Assembly (NCBI GenBank): GCA_963693315.1
Contig: OY856186.1
Span: forward strand, 234,841,736 to 234,905,735
Origin: Diogma glabrata
Taxonomy: Eukaryota; Arthropoda; Insecta; Diptera; Cylindrotomidae
Reading direction: 5' to 3'
DNA length: 64,000 nucleotides
Shown here: positions 47,304-58,305 of the stretch, one piece after another
How positions within the stretch are numbered: position 1 is the first letter of the stretch
Layout: the number at the start of each line of letters is the position of its first letter
The notes under the pieces: generated by a model
Told to the model about the DNA's origin: nothing
Seen by the model: only the letters and a program-made list of their open reading frames with translations
The model's database searches: none
Position numbers and translations under genes: made by a program

Positions 47304-48013
47304 GGCCAGTAAAAATAGTATTTGAACAACAAAAAAATTCGTTACAGCAAACTGACAGCGAGATATTGTGGAACATGATATTGTAAAAGAGGGAAACATA
47401 AATCGAACCAACAGCTGCTATCCGGGGGGGAGTGGGGTGGGTTTTTAGGGGTTGAAGACAGTTTTTTGTGATTTCTGGCTAAACCGTGCATCCTATCAAA
47501 AAGAATTATATGTAAAAGGAATCGCATTATATTAAGAGGAATCGCAGTTAAAAATTTGGTTTTTTTTTTTTAAATTAAATTTTTCAACAACGTCTAAATA
47601 TTTCCCTCCGAAAAAATTACTGCCTTTTTGCAATAAATAGAGGTATCTTTTACCAACGTTTGAGCTTCGTAAAATTTTTGTTGTCAAAGAAAAAAAGAAA
47701 AAAATCGGTTTTTCGTATTTTTTTCGAAAAATTTTGAGGTTAGGGTAAAAATGTTCCGTGCAAAAGTTGTAGATCTTTTCATTTCCTACAACTTTTTCAT
47801 ATAACTCTTTTTGATAGGATGCACGGTTTAGCCAGAAATCACGAAAAACTGTCTTCAACCCCTAAAAACCCACCCCACTCCTCCCGGATAGCAGCTCTTG
47901 GTTCGACATATGTATCCCAGTTTTACAATATCGTGTTCCACAATATCCCGCTGTCAGTTTGCTGTAACGAATTATTTTTTTTTTTCTAATTTTTTTTCCT
48001 ATTATTACTGGCC
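47304..48013. mobile_element. Fold-back MITE with ~220-bp arms and TA duplication
   Basis: It begins GGCCAGTA and ends TACTGGCC, with TA at 47302-47303 and 48014-48015. The arms share long blocks such as CGTTACAGCAAACTGACAGC and AAACCGTGCATCCTATCAAA with their complements on the right. A unique ~250-bp centre has no coding signal. It is a TA-inserting nonautonomous element. Confidence 0.88.
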
Positions 48014-48910
48014 TAGTACTTGAAAATTGAATAAATACAGAAATATCTAAGGATTTGTAAAAAATTCATATAGGTAAACGATGAAATTTCAAATTCGAAA
48101 TACTATTACCTTCGCAGCATAGTGGAAAGCATGTCTGCCAACGACTTCTAATCATGGCCAGCTGATGAAATTCCAGTTTAAAACACGATTCGATTCCAGT
48201 TTAAAACACGTATAAAACAAATTATGTTTTTCTCTGAGAAAAATCCAAAATTTGCTTTTGAATTAAAAAATTCAAATGATTTCCTTAGTTCAAGTCAAGA
48301 ATTATAAGTCTAAACGAGTTTAATGTGTATAAACAACATTTAGCATTTCCCAGCATATTCAGGTCTAACTGTATAGGTATCTCACATCTCATTTGGATGC
48401 AAATTATCTTACTAACAAAATGTTGAATATCTATTTAGTGAAATAAGATATTTTGTAGATATTTTTAGAAAAATTAGATATGTATTACATACTTCTCTCA
48501 GATGTGTTTCATACCAGCTATTGACCTGAAGGAAATATAGTAATGCATTAATTCGATGTACTATTGGTGAATGGTGATGATCCCATTTTTTAGATCTAGA
48601 GAAAAGGACGAATGAAGTCTGCCATATTACACCAATTACGTTTTCAATTAAATAGATTTTTGCCTCCTACTAAAAAACCTGAACTCAAATAAAAGATGGC
48701 TAAATGTGAATAAAGCAATTTTTTGTGCTCTGTAATTTTTATTAAAAATAAAATAAAAATCATTAGTTCTGTAATTAAATCATAAATGCAAATTTCAGTT
48801 TTGTGTATTGATTAAGTTTATTAATTTTTTTAAATAAACTGTTTTGTTTTGTATAAGTTTTTTGTTATAATTTTTATCGGTGAAAAGTGAGTTTTTGTTC
48901 TGAAATATAC
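48014..48910. other. Spacer and possible 5' UTR of the next element
   Basis: The start of the downstream non-LTR element cannot be placed. A weak tRNA-like word pair near 48116-48195 is noted under rejected items. No ORF. Confidence 0.45.
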
Positions 48911-49816
48911 ATGATGATAACACCTAAACAAAATTTAAATGACCTTGTTCAAAGTCTAACTAACAAAATTGAAGCGCTTGAACAAAATCTAAATGTTATA
49001 AAAAAGGATCTAGAAACGTGTATTAACACAACTAAAAAAGCAATTCCCGATGACATAAAAAACTTAAACACTCATATAGGTGATTTCTTAAAGTTAATGG
49101 AAAAATTAGAAGACAAAATTGAAATCAGACTTGATAACATGGAACGTCAACAACGATCCTGTGATCTTATTATTAGCGGTATACCTTTTATTAAAGAAAA
49201 AAATGTGTTTGAAGTGTTCAAAGAGGTATCAAAAGCAATCGGTTTCCAATCAGATTTTAATGTTGTAAATAATATATTTTTGATGAAATCTACATCTGCT
49301 CGAAATTTGGAATTATCAAAAACGCCAATTCCAATTATGGTTCAATTTTGCAATCAACGTTTGAAATCAATGTTTTTTTCTAAATATCTAAAGAAAAGAA
49401 ATTTAAATCTTAAGGACATCGGTCTACCATTACAAACGAGGATATATTGCAATGATAGTTTAACACGCAGAAATTATACTATTTTACAAGATGCATTAAA
49501 ATTAAAAAAATCCGGAGATCGAGATGACATTGAAAAGATATACACAAAATATGGACTTGTATATGCCAAAATTAGAAACACAACAGTTGATGCCGTAATA
49601 CGATATGTTGGACAGTTAAATATAAAAAAAGTCGAAAATCCAGAAAGTATAATTGTTGTATGTGACGACATATCAATTGAATCACGTGCAAATGAAATCA
49701 TTAATCAACATACTACAATTGAGGAAAGACCACCGTTAATGCAAACGCACTATGTACCGGACGATAATACACCTATGTCATCACGAGTAAATACTCGTTC
49801 TGGTAGTAAAAAATAG
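48911..49816 (+). CDS. Non-LTR ORF1 RNA-binding protein
   Basis: I chose ATG 48911 because the open frame upstream starts only with GTG. The product is ~301 aa. A coiled coil covers about residues 5-90 (LVQSLTNKIEALEQNLNVIK onward). It is followed by a domain with RSCDLIISGIP, PIPIMVQFCNQRLKSMFFSK and TRIYCNDSLTRRNYTILQDA, which is the RRM-like plus C-terminal layout of L1/CR1-type ORF1 proteins that coat element RNA as a trimer. There is no zinc knuckle. It is intact. ORF2 starts 274 bp downstream. Confidence 0.8.
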   Translation: MMITPKQNLNDLVQSLTNKIEALEQNLNVIKKDLETCINTTKKAIPDDIKNLNTHIGDFLKLMEKLEDKIEIRLDNMERQQRSCDLIISGIPFIKEKNVFEVFKEVSKAIGFQSDFNVVNNIFLMKSTSARNLELSKTPIPIMVQFCNQRLKSMFFSKYLKKRNLNLKDIGLPLQTRIYCNDSLTRRNYTILQDALKLKKSGDRDDIEKIYTKYGLVYAKIRNTTVDAVIRYVGQLNIKKVENPESIIVVCDDISIESRANEIINQHTTIEERPPLMQTHYVPDDNTPMSSRVNTRSGSKK

Positions 49817-52729
49817 CAATTTTTTATTTTTATTTTTTAATTTTTTTTGCTAGCACAAGTAAAGGAGAATTTATAATTTGTTATGATGAGAGTTAAAAAT
49901 CAGATGTCATTCAATGATATTTTTTTATTTATTAATAGTTTAATTATTAGATTAAATTTAGTTTTTTATGTTTTTCAAAGCCAATTTCCTTGTGCAATAT
50001 GTTATAAATTTTTCATTTTTTATTTTAGATACGACATTCTGTATAGTTTTCGAATGTGGAATTTTTCGATGTTTTTGATAGATTCAATCAATGATCATGG
50101 CTAAGAACCACCAACAACAACAAAATACACCCTCGTTAAATAATGATACTAAACTCAATTTTAATACAATATCAAATGTTGTTCTGAAAGCTTCACTTAA
50201 TCGCTATAATGGATTGAATATATGTCAAATTAACATAAATGGGATTGAAAACAAAATTGATCAGTTGAAAAGTTTGATTAGTGGTGTTAGGGTTGATATT
50301 ATATGTGTTGTTGAAACTCGAATTAGGGATCATATATCCGATGCAGTGATTCAAATACCTGGTTTTAAATTGTTTAGGAATGATCGGCATCGTGATAAAG
50401 GAGGTGGAATATGTATATATGTAAAGTCGTCAATTGCTTTTACTACAACTTTGGTGGAATGTAAACCAAACTTAGAACTCGTTCTGTTAAATCTAAAACT
50501 AAAATATCAAAAAATATTATTCGGTTTGGTTTACAAACCTCCTGGTATGGATTGTATAAGTGATCTAGATTCAATACTGTCTAATTATTCTACAATGTTC
50601 TCTGATATTATTATATGTGGTGATTTTAATTACAATCTTCTGAAGAAAAATAATCAAGTTCGAAAATATGTCAATTTATTAGACAGATTATCTCTTCAAG
50701 TTAAAAACACAGAAGAGCCAACCCACTTCCCTGTTCGCGCTGAACCGTCTCTGTTAGATCATGTCATCAGTAATACTGATAAAATACAATTTTTAAATCA
50801 AATTTCTGTGGGATTTGCGGACCATGACTTCATATACTTTTCATACAAAACAATTGAAAATTCAGATAATGCAAAAGTTGAATTTAGAAACTACAACAAA
50901 ATTGATGGCCCGGCTATGTTTGATTACTGCAGCTCCTTACCGTGGTATCAAATTTCAAATACTACAGATGTTGAGGAACAACTCAGGATTTTCAATAATT
51001 TAGTTTTGGAAGTGTACGAAAACTTTGTTCCCATTTCTCGTTTTAACAAAACCGTCGACGTCCCACCTTGGATGAATTCAGATATTTTTTACAGCTTGAA
51101 TCTTCGAGATTTTGCATATAATTCCTGGAAAAGGTTACGTACTGAAGAGTCCTTTAGTAGCTATAAAAAATTAAGAAATAATGTAAATAATATGATTAAA
51201 AGGGCGAAGGAAAATTATCTTGGTATTCATTTAGATCCTAAACTCCCTCCAAAGGAGTTCTGGAAGAGAATTAATAATCATGGCCTAGGTAAAAATATTA
51301 AAGATGAAAATATGATTAATTGCGACCTAGATGAGCTAAATGAATATTTCTGTCAGGTTCCTATAATAGATAACGAGGTAACTGTTGAATTAAATGAAGA
51401 GTTAGGAACAGTTGACGATGCGTTTGCCTTTAGAAATATTGATATTTTGGAACTGCATAATGCACTTGTGTCAATTAAATCTGATGCTATAGGATTAGAT
51501 CTTATACCACTCAAATTTATTAAAATCATATTTCCAATAATAGGTAAATACTTGCTTTATATTTTTAATCAAGTATTAACATCTAGTGTTTTTCCAAATT
51601 GTTGGAAATCTGCTAAAATTGTTCCATTAGAAAAAACAAAAAATCCTAAATCTTTGGCGGATTACCGTCCGATAAGTATACTTCCTGCACTTTCAAAAGT
51701 TTGTGAAAGAGTAATTTTAAACCAAATAATTTTTTTTCTAAATAATAATAGTATGCTAAATAAATTTCAATCTGCATACAGACCACACTTTAGCACGGCA
51801 ACAGCTGTCTTAAACGTTGTAGATGATATAAGGAGGGAGTTGAATGAAGGAAATGCTACAATATTGACATTATTTGACTTCAGCAAGGCATTTGATTGTA
51901 TCAATCATAAACTACTTATTAAAAAGCTTAAAAGATTATTTCGTTTTCATCGTTCAGCTTGCGCTCTTATCATGTGCTATTTATCTAATCGATCACAAAT
52001 TGTCTACAACGGAACTAAAGTCTCAAATTTGCTATTTAAAGATGCAGGAGTACCACAGGGTTCTGTTTTGGGACCCGTTCTCTTTGCTTTGTATATTAAT
52101 GATATTTCTGATAAGTTGAAATATTGTAAATATCATCTTTATGCAGATGATTTGCAGATATACTTATCTTGTAAATTCGATGAAATTAGTTTGTGTGCTC
52201 AGAAATTAAATGAAGAAATTGATAGAATTTTAGAATGGTCAAGGGAAAACTGCTTAAAATTAAACGGGACTAAAACTCAATGTATGCTTATAACTAATAA
52301 ACATGTTGATTCATCCTAAGCACCAACAATCAAACTAAATGCTGAAGTCATACCTTTTGTTGAAAAAGTAAAAAATCTTGGCGTTATTATAAATAATCGT
52401 CTTGAATGGGAAGATCATATAAGTTTGGTTAGTCAAAAAATAAATTTTATGCTTCGTAAATTATGGTCTACCACTAAATTTGCGAAAACAGAACTAAGAC
52501 TAAAGTTTTTTGATACTTATATAAAACCACATTTTATTTATTGTCTAACTACTCTATATGGTATGCAAGAAAAATGTTTTGAAAAATTACAACTGCTTTT
52601 TAACACTTGCATAAGGTATGTTTTCGGTTTGCGTAAATTTGATCATGTATCAATATATTCGAGAGCATTATTGGGATGTACTTTGCGAGAATTTTTTGAT
52701 TTTCAGGCGTGTCTTTTTATTCAGAATAT

Positions 52730-53406
52730 TGTAACGACTCTTCGTTGGTTCTTTTTGATTATTGAACAAACACGACAGTAAAAGACAGATCTTTAGTTAA
52801 CAGAATCTCAAACTTTATTATTCAACAAATTACAGCAGCTTCCGTTTTTCCTTACAATAAATTCCAGGGTCTCCAATTTATGTACCATAAACTTCACTGC
52901 TTTTCCACAATTTGAATCAATAATATTCGGAATCGTAAAATCTGTATTTACTATTCCACTAAGTTCAAATTCTTTTACTATTAGTACCCAGGCTCAAATA
53001 CCACCGATTATTCCTTATACTTTCGAATATTTGTAAAACACTTTTAATTGCAAAATTAAAACTGACTCTCTGATATTTTTGTTTGCTTATTTATATCGAA
53101 AAATAAATAAATCGAAACTTCTATAATCCACTAGAAATCAATACTACGTAGTCTGTACATTTTGAATAGGCCACACCTGTTTTCATTCAAACTTGCATTT
53201 GTATTAGCGAACTCAAATTTAATTTATGCAAAATGTATTAGGTAACTCCTTTTAATTCATTAATGTAAACATTTGTATAACAAATTTAATTTACATTAAT
53301 TTATGCAATACAATTTGCAATACAAGTAAAAGATTGAAAAAGGAGTTAACGTTTAATTCATGAATGAGTAAATAAAATTAACCCATTCTGGACGAAGTTT
53401 ATTACA
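52730..53406 (-). repeat. 3' LTR of the gypsy element
   Basis: 677 bp, beginning TGTAACGACTC and ending TTTATTACA on the plus strand. It reads the same as 58306-58982. Confidence 0.96.
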
Positions 53407-53417
53407 TTGCCCTCCAT
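53407..53417 (-). other. Polypurine tract of the gypsy element
   Basis: ATGGAGGGCAA on the minus strand, directly after the pol stop codon and directly before the 3' LTR. It primes plus-strand DNA synthesis. Confidence 0.75.
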
Positions 53418-56400
53418 TTAGTTTTGTTCGTCCCGAACAATATCAGAGATCGCATTGGTGCTGTTACCTTGGTACGGTGCCAACCTTTGCAGATGTATCA
53501 CTTTCATCTTGGTACGGGGTCCCTTTTGTATGCGGTAGATAACATCATTAATTCGTTTGATTATTTTATATGGGCCTTCCCAATCTGGCTGCAGCTTGGG
53601 TGATCTTCCCTTAGTTCTTCTGGGGTTGTATAGCCATACCAATTCTCCTTCTTGAAAACCGCCACTATTTGCATTTATGTCGTACCTGGTTTTCATTTTG
53701 TCACTGGCAATCTTAATGTGGTCTTGAACCTGCTGATGGATTTTATTCATCTTCTCCCTTAGTTGTCCCACATAATCTGTTTTTGTGGATACCAGACCTC
53801 CAGGGATGCCAAACTCGATGTCACTAGGAAGATGTAGTTCTCTTCCGAACATGATATTCGCTGGCGTTTCACTTGTCGTATCGTGCACTGCGCTACGATA
53901 GGCCATCAAGAATAACGGAAGATCCTTGTCCCAATTTCTTTGGTTGGCTTCTACTACCTTTGACAAATGTTCTTCCATGGTTCGGTTGAATCGTTCTACC
54001 ATGCCATCCGACTGCGGGTTCATAGGTGTAGTTCGTGTTTTTCTAATGCCGAGTGTTCTGCACAGCTCTTCCATCAGTTGAGATTCGAAATTCCTTCCCT
54101 GGTCGGTATGCAACTCGAGCGGTGTTCCATATCTGCAAACCCATTCATTGACTAATGTTTCCGCGACCGTAACTGCTTCCTGGTTCGGTATTGCATAGGC
54201 TTCCGGCCATTTTGTAAAGTAATCAATGACCACCATGATGTATTTGTTACCTTTTGTCGTTTCCGGAAATGGCCCCGCGATGTCTATAGCAATTCTCTCC
54301 ATTGGGGCACCCACATTGTACTGTTGCATCTCTCCTCGAGTTCTAGTTTTTGGTCCTTTGCTCGCTGCACAAGTATCGCATCGCCGACACCATTGCTCCA
54401 CGTCTGTTCGATACCTTACCCAATAAAACCTCTCCCTTACTTTGGCTAGGGTTTTATTGACTCCCAGGTGTCCTCCAGAAATACTTCCATGCAACTTTCC
54501 CAGTACCTCTTCCACTCGACTTGATGGCAACACCAGTTGTTCTAACACTTTCTTTCCATCAGTGGACTCCCATTTTCTTTTAAGTATCCCGTTGTCCATA
54601 AATAGTGAGTCCCATTGCGCCCAGTAGCATTTCACCTCCGTACTTAAAGGTGCGACCTCTTTCCACTCCGTTCGCCTTCCTTCAGTTTTCCAATTCAATA
54701 TTGGAGCCATAGCTGGATCTTCTAGCTGCTCTCTTTTAATTGCCTCGGTACACCAATCTTCAGGAGTTTGGAACTTGATTTGGTTCACTTTCATTGCCTC
54801 CTTTCCCTCAGTTCTGCTACATGACTTGCACTCCTCTATACAGGGTCTTCTGGACAGGGCATCGGCGTTACCATGGATCCTCCCCTTGCGGTGTTCAACT
54901 TTGAAGTCGTAGTTCTGCAGGATCTCTATCCATCTAGCTGCTTGTCCTTCAGGAAATTTGAATTGTAATAACCATTTTAGAGCAGCATGGTCCGTGCGAA
55001 TCAGGAATGGTTGTCCACACAAATACTTGTGGAAATGTTTCACAGCCTTGATGATAGCTAGCAACTCCTTCCTCGTGACACAGTAATTCCGCTCCGGCTT
55101 TGACAGAACTTTACTGAAGTACGCCACCACTTTCTCATCGTCTCCAACTTTCTGTGACAAAACAGCTCCGGTTCCTACATTGCTTGCGTCTGTGTCCAGA
55201 ATGAACATCTTTCCGGATTCTGGATAGGCTAGTATAGGGGTGTTGCATAGTTTTTCTTTTAAACGGCAGAATGCCTCATTACATTCGGTTGTCCACAGAA
55301 ACTTGGTATTTGCCTCTGTCAATTTATGTAGACTCTTAGCGATATTCGCAAAATTCTCCACGAATCTTCGATAATAGGTGCATAAGCCAAGGAAACTGCG
55401 TAGCTCATGAACATTCTTCGGTACTGGCCAATTTTTCACAGCATCAATCTTCTCGGGATCAGTTCTGACTCCATGTTCTGTAATGATGTGTCCAAGGTAC
55501 TTCACTTCTTTGTGGAAGAGATTGCACTTTACCGGATTCAACTTCATGTTGGCATTACTTATTCTTCTGAGTACTTCTTCGAGGTTCATTAGATGCTCTT
55601 CGAAGTTGCGACCTACTATAATGATGTCATCAAGATAAACTAGGCAGGCCTTCCAGGTTAAACCATGCAACACGCATTCCATTAGACGTTCAAATGTTGC
55701 TGGGGCATTGCATAGACCAAACGGCATCACATTGAACTCCCACAACCCATTGCCAGTAGAAAATGCTGTCTTTCGTCGATCTTCTGGATGCATTTCAACT
55801 TGCCAGTAGCCACTCTTCAGATCTAATGTGCTGTACCATTTGGCCCCTGATAGTGTATCCAGTGTGTCATCAATTCGTGGCAGTGGATAGCTGTCCTTAA
55901 TGGTTACCTCATTGAGCCTTCGATAGTCTACACAAAAACGAGCTGACCCATCTTTTTTTCTAACTAGCACCACTGGTGAGCTCCATGGACTCTTAGATGG
56001 CCTGATGACTCCATCACTTTTCATTTTGTCCAGCATTCCTTGCACTTCCTCGTGTTTAGCCAGTGGTAGTCTTCTAGGAGGCTGTCTGATAGGATGAGCG
56101 TTTCCAGTGTTGATCCTATGTCGCACGATGTTTGTTCTTCCAACATCTTCATCTCCAGTAGAGAAAACACTGCTCATCTTCGTTAATACCCTCTTGATTT
56201 CTTTGAATTCGGCTGGATTCATTCTTTTACTAAGATCTTGAAGTATTGCTACTAATGCGGGATTGTTTCTCTGCATGAAGACCTTTTGCTCTTCTTCACA
56301 GCTGATTATCTCTTTTATGGTGCTGCATTTGGCGATTTCTTCTCCATGATTGATGACCACTCGTTTATTTGAGAAGTTAATCAGTTGCACTGGAACTACT

Positions 56401-57068
56401 CCCTCTTTTGCTGCAACTAGCGTTCGGCCAATCATAATGTTTCCCCCAAAGTCGTTGTTAGCTGGCTCAATCATCACAAGTGAATTTTGGTCACTTTTAT
56501 CTAGTAGCTTAGTCCATATGATTTTCTCAGATTTTGCCGGGATCTCAGTTGGTCCATCACTAATAACACGGACCTCAGCATTGTCGTTGGTGGCGTTTAG
56601 CACTATTTCTGTGTTTCCATATCTCAGTACGTGGCTTCCCAGATCTAATATAAAATTGTATTCTTTCATGAAGTCAAGCCCAATTATGCAGTCATCTTCT
56701 ATATCTGCTACAATAAATCGGTGCCTAAATGAATTTCCTCCAAGGTGAACCTCTTGGTCGCTTTCTCCATGAACTAGAACTGTTTCACCCGTAGCTGTTT
56801 TTAGGGTGAATCGTCTTGCTGTATCGATCTGACTATCACAAACCACATCTGGACGCACTATTGATCTCGAAGCACCTGTGTCCAAAGTCAACATGCACGA
56901 TCTGCTTCCAACGGTTGCTTCTAAGACTAGACTACTATTTTCTCTTTTTACTTGTGATACCACCACTGTAGGGCATTGTAATTGAGCCAGCTTTCGCCCT
57001 TCAAAACTGGCACAATCTAGTTTCCCGAATCCGGAACGCGGCCTCTGTCTTCCGGGTGTGGCTCCCAT
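53418..57068 (-). CDS. Gypsy Pol: protease, RT, RNase H, integrase
   Basis: The frame from ATG 57068 is 1216 codons, but translation probably enters by -1 frameshift at 57020-57026, so the first ~15 codons are likely not used. Domains in order: aspartic protease DTGAS (63-67); RT with LDLKSGYW (about 416), FGLCNAP and YLDD (478-481); RNase H with DTDAS (625), KELL (Glu 668), RTDHAAL (693) and GNADALSRRP (736); integrase with an HHCC zinc finger (His 862 and 869, Cys 899 and 902), catalytic Asp 931, Asp 991 and Glu 1027; and a GPY-type module (WEGPYKI) near the C-terminus. No stops and all catalytic residues are present, so it looks functional. It ends one polypurine tract before the LTR. Confidence 0.95.
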   Translation of the reverse strand: MGATPGRQRPRSGFGKLDCASFEGRKLAQLQCPTVVVSQVKRENSSLVLEATVGSRSCMLTLDTGASRSIVRPDVVCDSQIDTARRFTLKTATGETVLVHGESDQEVHLGGNSFRHRFIVADIEDDCIIGLDFMKEYNFILDLGSHVLRYGNTEIVLNATNDNAEVRVISDGPTEIPAKSEKIIWTKLLDKSDQNSLVMIEPANNDFGGNIMIGRTLVAAKEGVVPVQLINFSNKRVVINHGEEIAKCSTIKEIISCEEEQKVFMQRNNPALVAILQDLSKRMNPAEFKEIKRVLTKMSSVFSTGDEDVGRTNIVRHRINTGNAHPIRQPPRRLPLAKHEEVQGMLDKMKSDGVIRPSKSPWSSPVVLVRKKDGSARFCVDYRRLNEVTIKDSYPLPRIDDTLDTLSGAKWYSTLDLKSGYWQVEMHPEDRRKTAFSTGNGLWEFNVMPFGLCNAPATFERLMECVLHGLTWKACLVYLDDIIIVGRNFEEHLMNLEEVLRRISNANMKLNPVKCNLFHKEVKYLGHIITEHGVRTDPEKIDAVKNWPVPKNVHELRSFLGLCTYYRRFVENFANIAKSLHKLTEANTKFLWTTECNEAFCRLKEKLCNTPILAYPESGKMFILDTDASNVGTGAVLSQKVGDDEKVVAYFSKVLSKPERNYCVTRKELLAIIKAVKHFHKYLCGQPFLIRTDHAALKWLLQFKFPEGQAARWIEILQNYDFKVEHRKGRIHGNADALSRRPCIEECKSCSRTEGKEAMKVNQIKFQTPEDWCTEAIKREQLEDPAMAPILNWKTEGRRTEWKEVAPLSTEVKCYWAQWDSLFMDNGILKRKWESTDGKKVLEQLVLPSSRVEEVLGKLHGSISGGHLGVNKTLAKVRERFYWVRYRTDVEQWCRRCDTCAASKGPKTRTRGEMQQYNVGAPMERIAIDIAGPFPETTKGNKYIMVVIDYFTKWPEAYAIPNQEAVTVAETLVNEWVCRYGTPLELHTDQGRNFESQLMEELCRTLGIRKTRTTPMNPQSDGMVERFNRTMEEHLSKVVEANQRNWDKDLPLFLMAYRSAVHDTTSETPANIMFGRELHLPSDIEFGIPGGLVSTKTDYVGQLREKMNKIHQQVQDHIKIASDKMKTRYDINANSGGFQEGELVWLYNPRRTKGRSPKLQPDWEGPYKIIKRINDVIYRIQKGPRTKMKVIHLQRLAPYQGNSTNAISDIVRDEQN
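56986..57011 (-). promoter_or_regulatory. Hairpin downstream of the frameshift site
   Basis: GCCAGTTTT pairs with AAAGCTGGC (9 bp, one G-T wobble) around an 8-nt loop. It starts 8 nt after the slippery heptamer. The position and size fit a stimulatory stem-loop for -1 frameshifting. Confidence 0.6.
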
Positions 57069-58276
57069 TTACATTCTCTTCGGATGTGCCCCAACTTCCC
57101 ACAGTTCCAGCATCTTACTCTGCTAGATCTACTTCGTTGATTTCGTTCAGGTTTATCTTCCAAACTTTTGACACGCATGATCACTTCATCAAGCGCTGCT
57201 TTTATAGGTTCTTCAGTAACTTCCATCTGACGTACTCTATCTGAACCGTACGCTCTTTTTACAGCTTCCATTTGCAGGGCCAATGCTAAGACTTCTGCAG
57301 GTAGCTTCTTTCCGCTTAGATAAAGCTGGTTTCTCATTTGCACATCTCGAAGAGCATTGATGAATGTATCAGCTGCCAGTTCGTCTCGGTGTTCAGCGTT
57401 ATAATTCGGATATGATAGATTAACCAGTCTCACAATGTCAGCCTCTAATTCTTGCAAGGTTTCGCTGACTCCTTGTTTTCGTGTCTTGAGCTGCATGCGA
57501 TGAAGAGCTTGCATATGACTTTCCCCGTATCTTACTTCTAAGGCCTCCATAATCTTGCTGTAATCACGTTCTGTCGCTGATAGTGTCTGCAAAATTTCAG
57601 CAGCAGGTCCCTTTAATGCCAATATAAGCGCGTTTGCTTTTTGCTGGTGCTCAACCCCAGTTGTTGCTATCTCAAATTGCATCTTAAATATCTGATACGA
57701 TGTAGATCCATCAAATGCGGGTGTTTTAACTCTAGCTGGAGCTGAAGTAGTTGATGGATTGATCATGTTACCTGACTTGCCTTGTGCTATTTCTTGGCGT
57801 AATTCACTCGAAAGTTTGCGTAATTTCTCTTCATGTTCTTCGGTAACTTTCCGCAGCTCCCTTTCCACGTTGTTGATTTTCACCTCTGCACTGGATATAC
57901 GTGACTCGATTACTTCACGTAGACTTTCTTGCTTCGCCATCATATCAGCAAATTGTTGTCGTTGCTCTACTTTTTGTTGTTGTTGCTGTGCTTTTTGTTC
58001 TGCTGCCAGAACTTTTTGTTCTGCTGCCTGTTTCTCTTGTCGGTCCATCATTTCTTTCATCAACACCATCATCGAATCAATTGCTGGGGCATTCTGAACT
58101 GGAGCTTCCTCCGGCTCTATTTCTATGACCTCTGTGTTTTGGCCTGCTTCTTCTAAAACTTTACGCAGCCGGAATGCAAGTTCTGCCTTCGTTCCATGGA
58201 TTGGAGCGTTCCTTTTCTTCAACTCATCCTTCAGCTGGGTCTGGCTGAGATCACTAATATTTACTGTCTTGACCAT
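57017..58276 (-). CDS. Gypsy Gag with N-terminal SAP-like domain
   Basis: ATG 58276 is chosen. The longer open frame runs into the 5' LTR and primer site without an ATG. The product is ~419 aa. Residues 8-43 (DLSQTQLKDELKKRN, then GTKAELAFRLRKV) match the SAP fold, a helix-turn-helix DNA-binding motif that is uncommon in Gag. A long Gln/Glu/Lys-rich coiled coil follows (about 75-170), then a capsid-like region with TPAFDGSTSYQIFKMQFEIA and LALKGPAAEILQ, and one CCHC zinc knuckle CWNCGKLGHIRREC. It ends TAG 57017, overlapping pol. Gag forms the particle that packages the element RNA; the SAP part could tether it to chromatin (inference). Confidence 0.9.
   Translation of the reverse strand: MVKTVNISDLSQTQLKDELKKRNAPIHGTKAELAFRLRKVLEEAGQNTEVIEIEPEEAPVQNAPAIDSMMVLMKEMMDRQEKQAAEQKVLAAEQKAQQQQQKVEQRQQFADMMAKQESLREVIESRISSAEVKINNVERELRKVTEEHEEKLRKLSSELRQEIAQGKSGNMINPSTTSAPARVKTPAFDGSTSYQIFKMQFEIATTGVEHQQKANALILALKGPAAEILQTLSATERDYSKIMEALEVRYGESHMQALHRMQLKTRKQGVSETLQELEADIVRLVNLSYPNYNAEHRDELAADTFINALRDVQMRNQLYLSGKKLPAEVLALALQMEAVKRAYGSDRVRQMEVTEEPIKAALDEVIMRVKSLEDKPERNQRSRSSRVRCWNCGKLGHIRRECKWEPHPEDRGRVPDSGN
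57020..57026 (-). promoter_or_regulatory. Slippery heptamer GGGAAAC for -1 frameshift
   Basis: On the minus strand the end of gag reads TCG GGA AAC TAG, so G GGA AAC is a canonical X XXY YYZ heptamer directly before the stop. A -1 shift continues as GKLDCA in the pol frame. G GGA AAC is a known retroviral shift site. Confidence 0.8.
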
Positions 58277-58285
58277 TGTTTCAAT

Positions 58286-58304
58286 AATCCCACTTCTGAC
58301 ACCA
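58286..58304 (-). other. tRNA-Leu primer-binding site
   Basis: One base inside the 5' LTR, the plus strand reads AATCCCACTTCTGACACCA, i.e. the 3' end of a eukaryotic tRNA-Leu including CCA, as I recall it. The minus-strand element RNA is therefore complementary over ~19 nt and would prime there. Confidence 0.8.
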
Positions 58305-58305
58305 C

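Noticed and set aside
48108..48200. tRNA-derived SINE candidate: GCAGCATAGTGG resembles an A box and GATTCGATTCC a B box.
   Set aside because: The spacing is about twice that of a tRNA promoter, no tRNA fold forms by eye, and no A-tail or target duplication was found.
53967..56748. Several 60-130-aa plus-strand ORFs inside the gypsy pol region, and similar ones opposite gag.
   Set aside because: They are antisense shadows of the intact minus-strand pol and gag frames.
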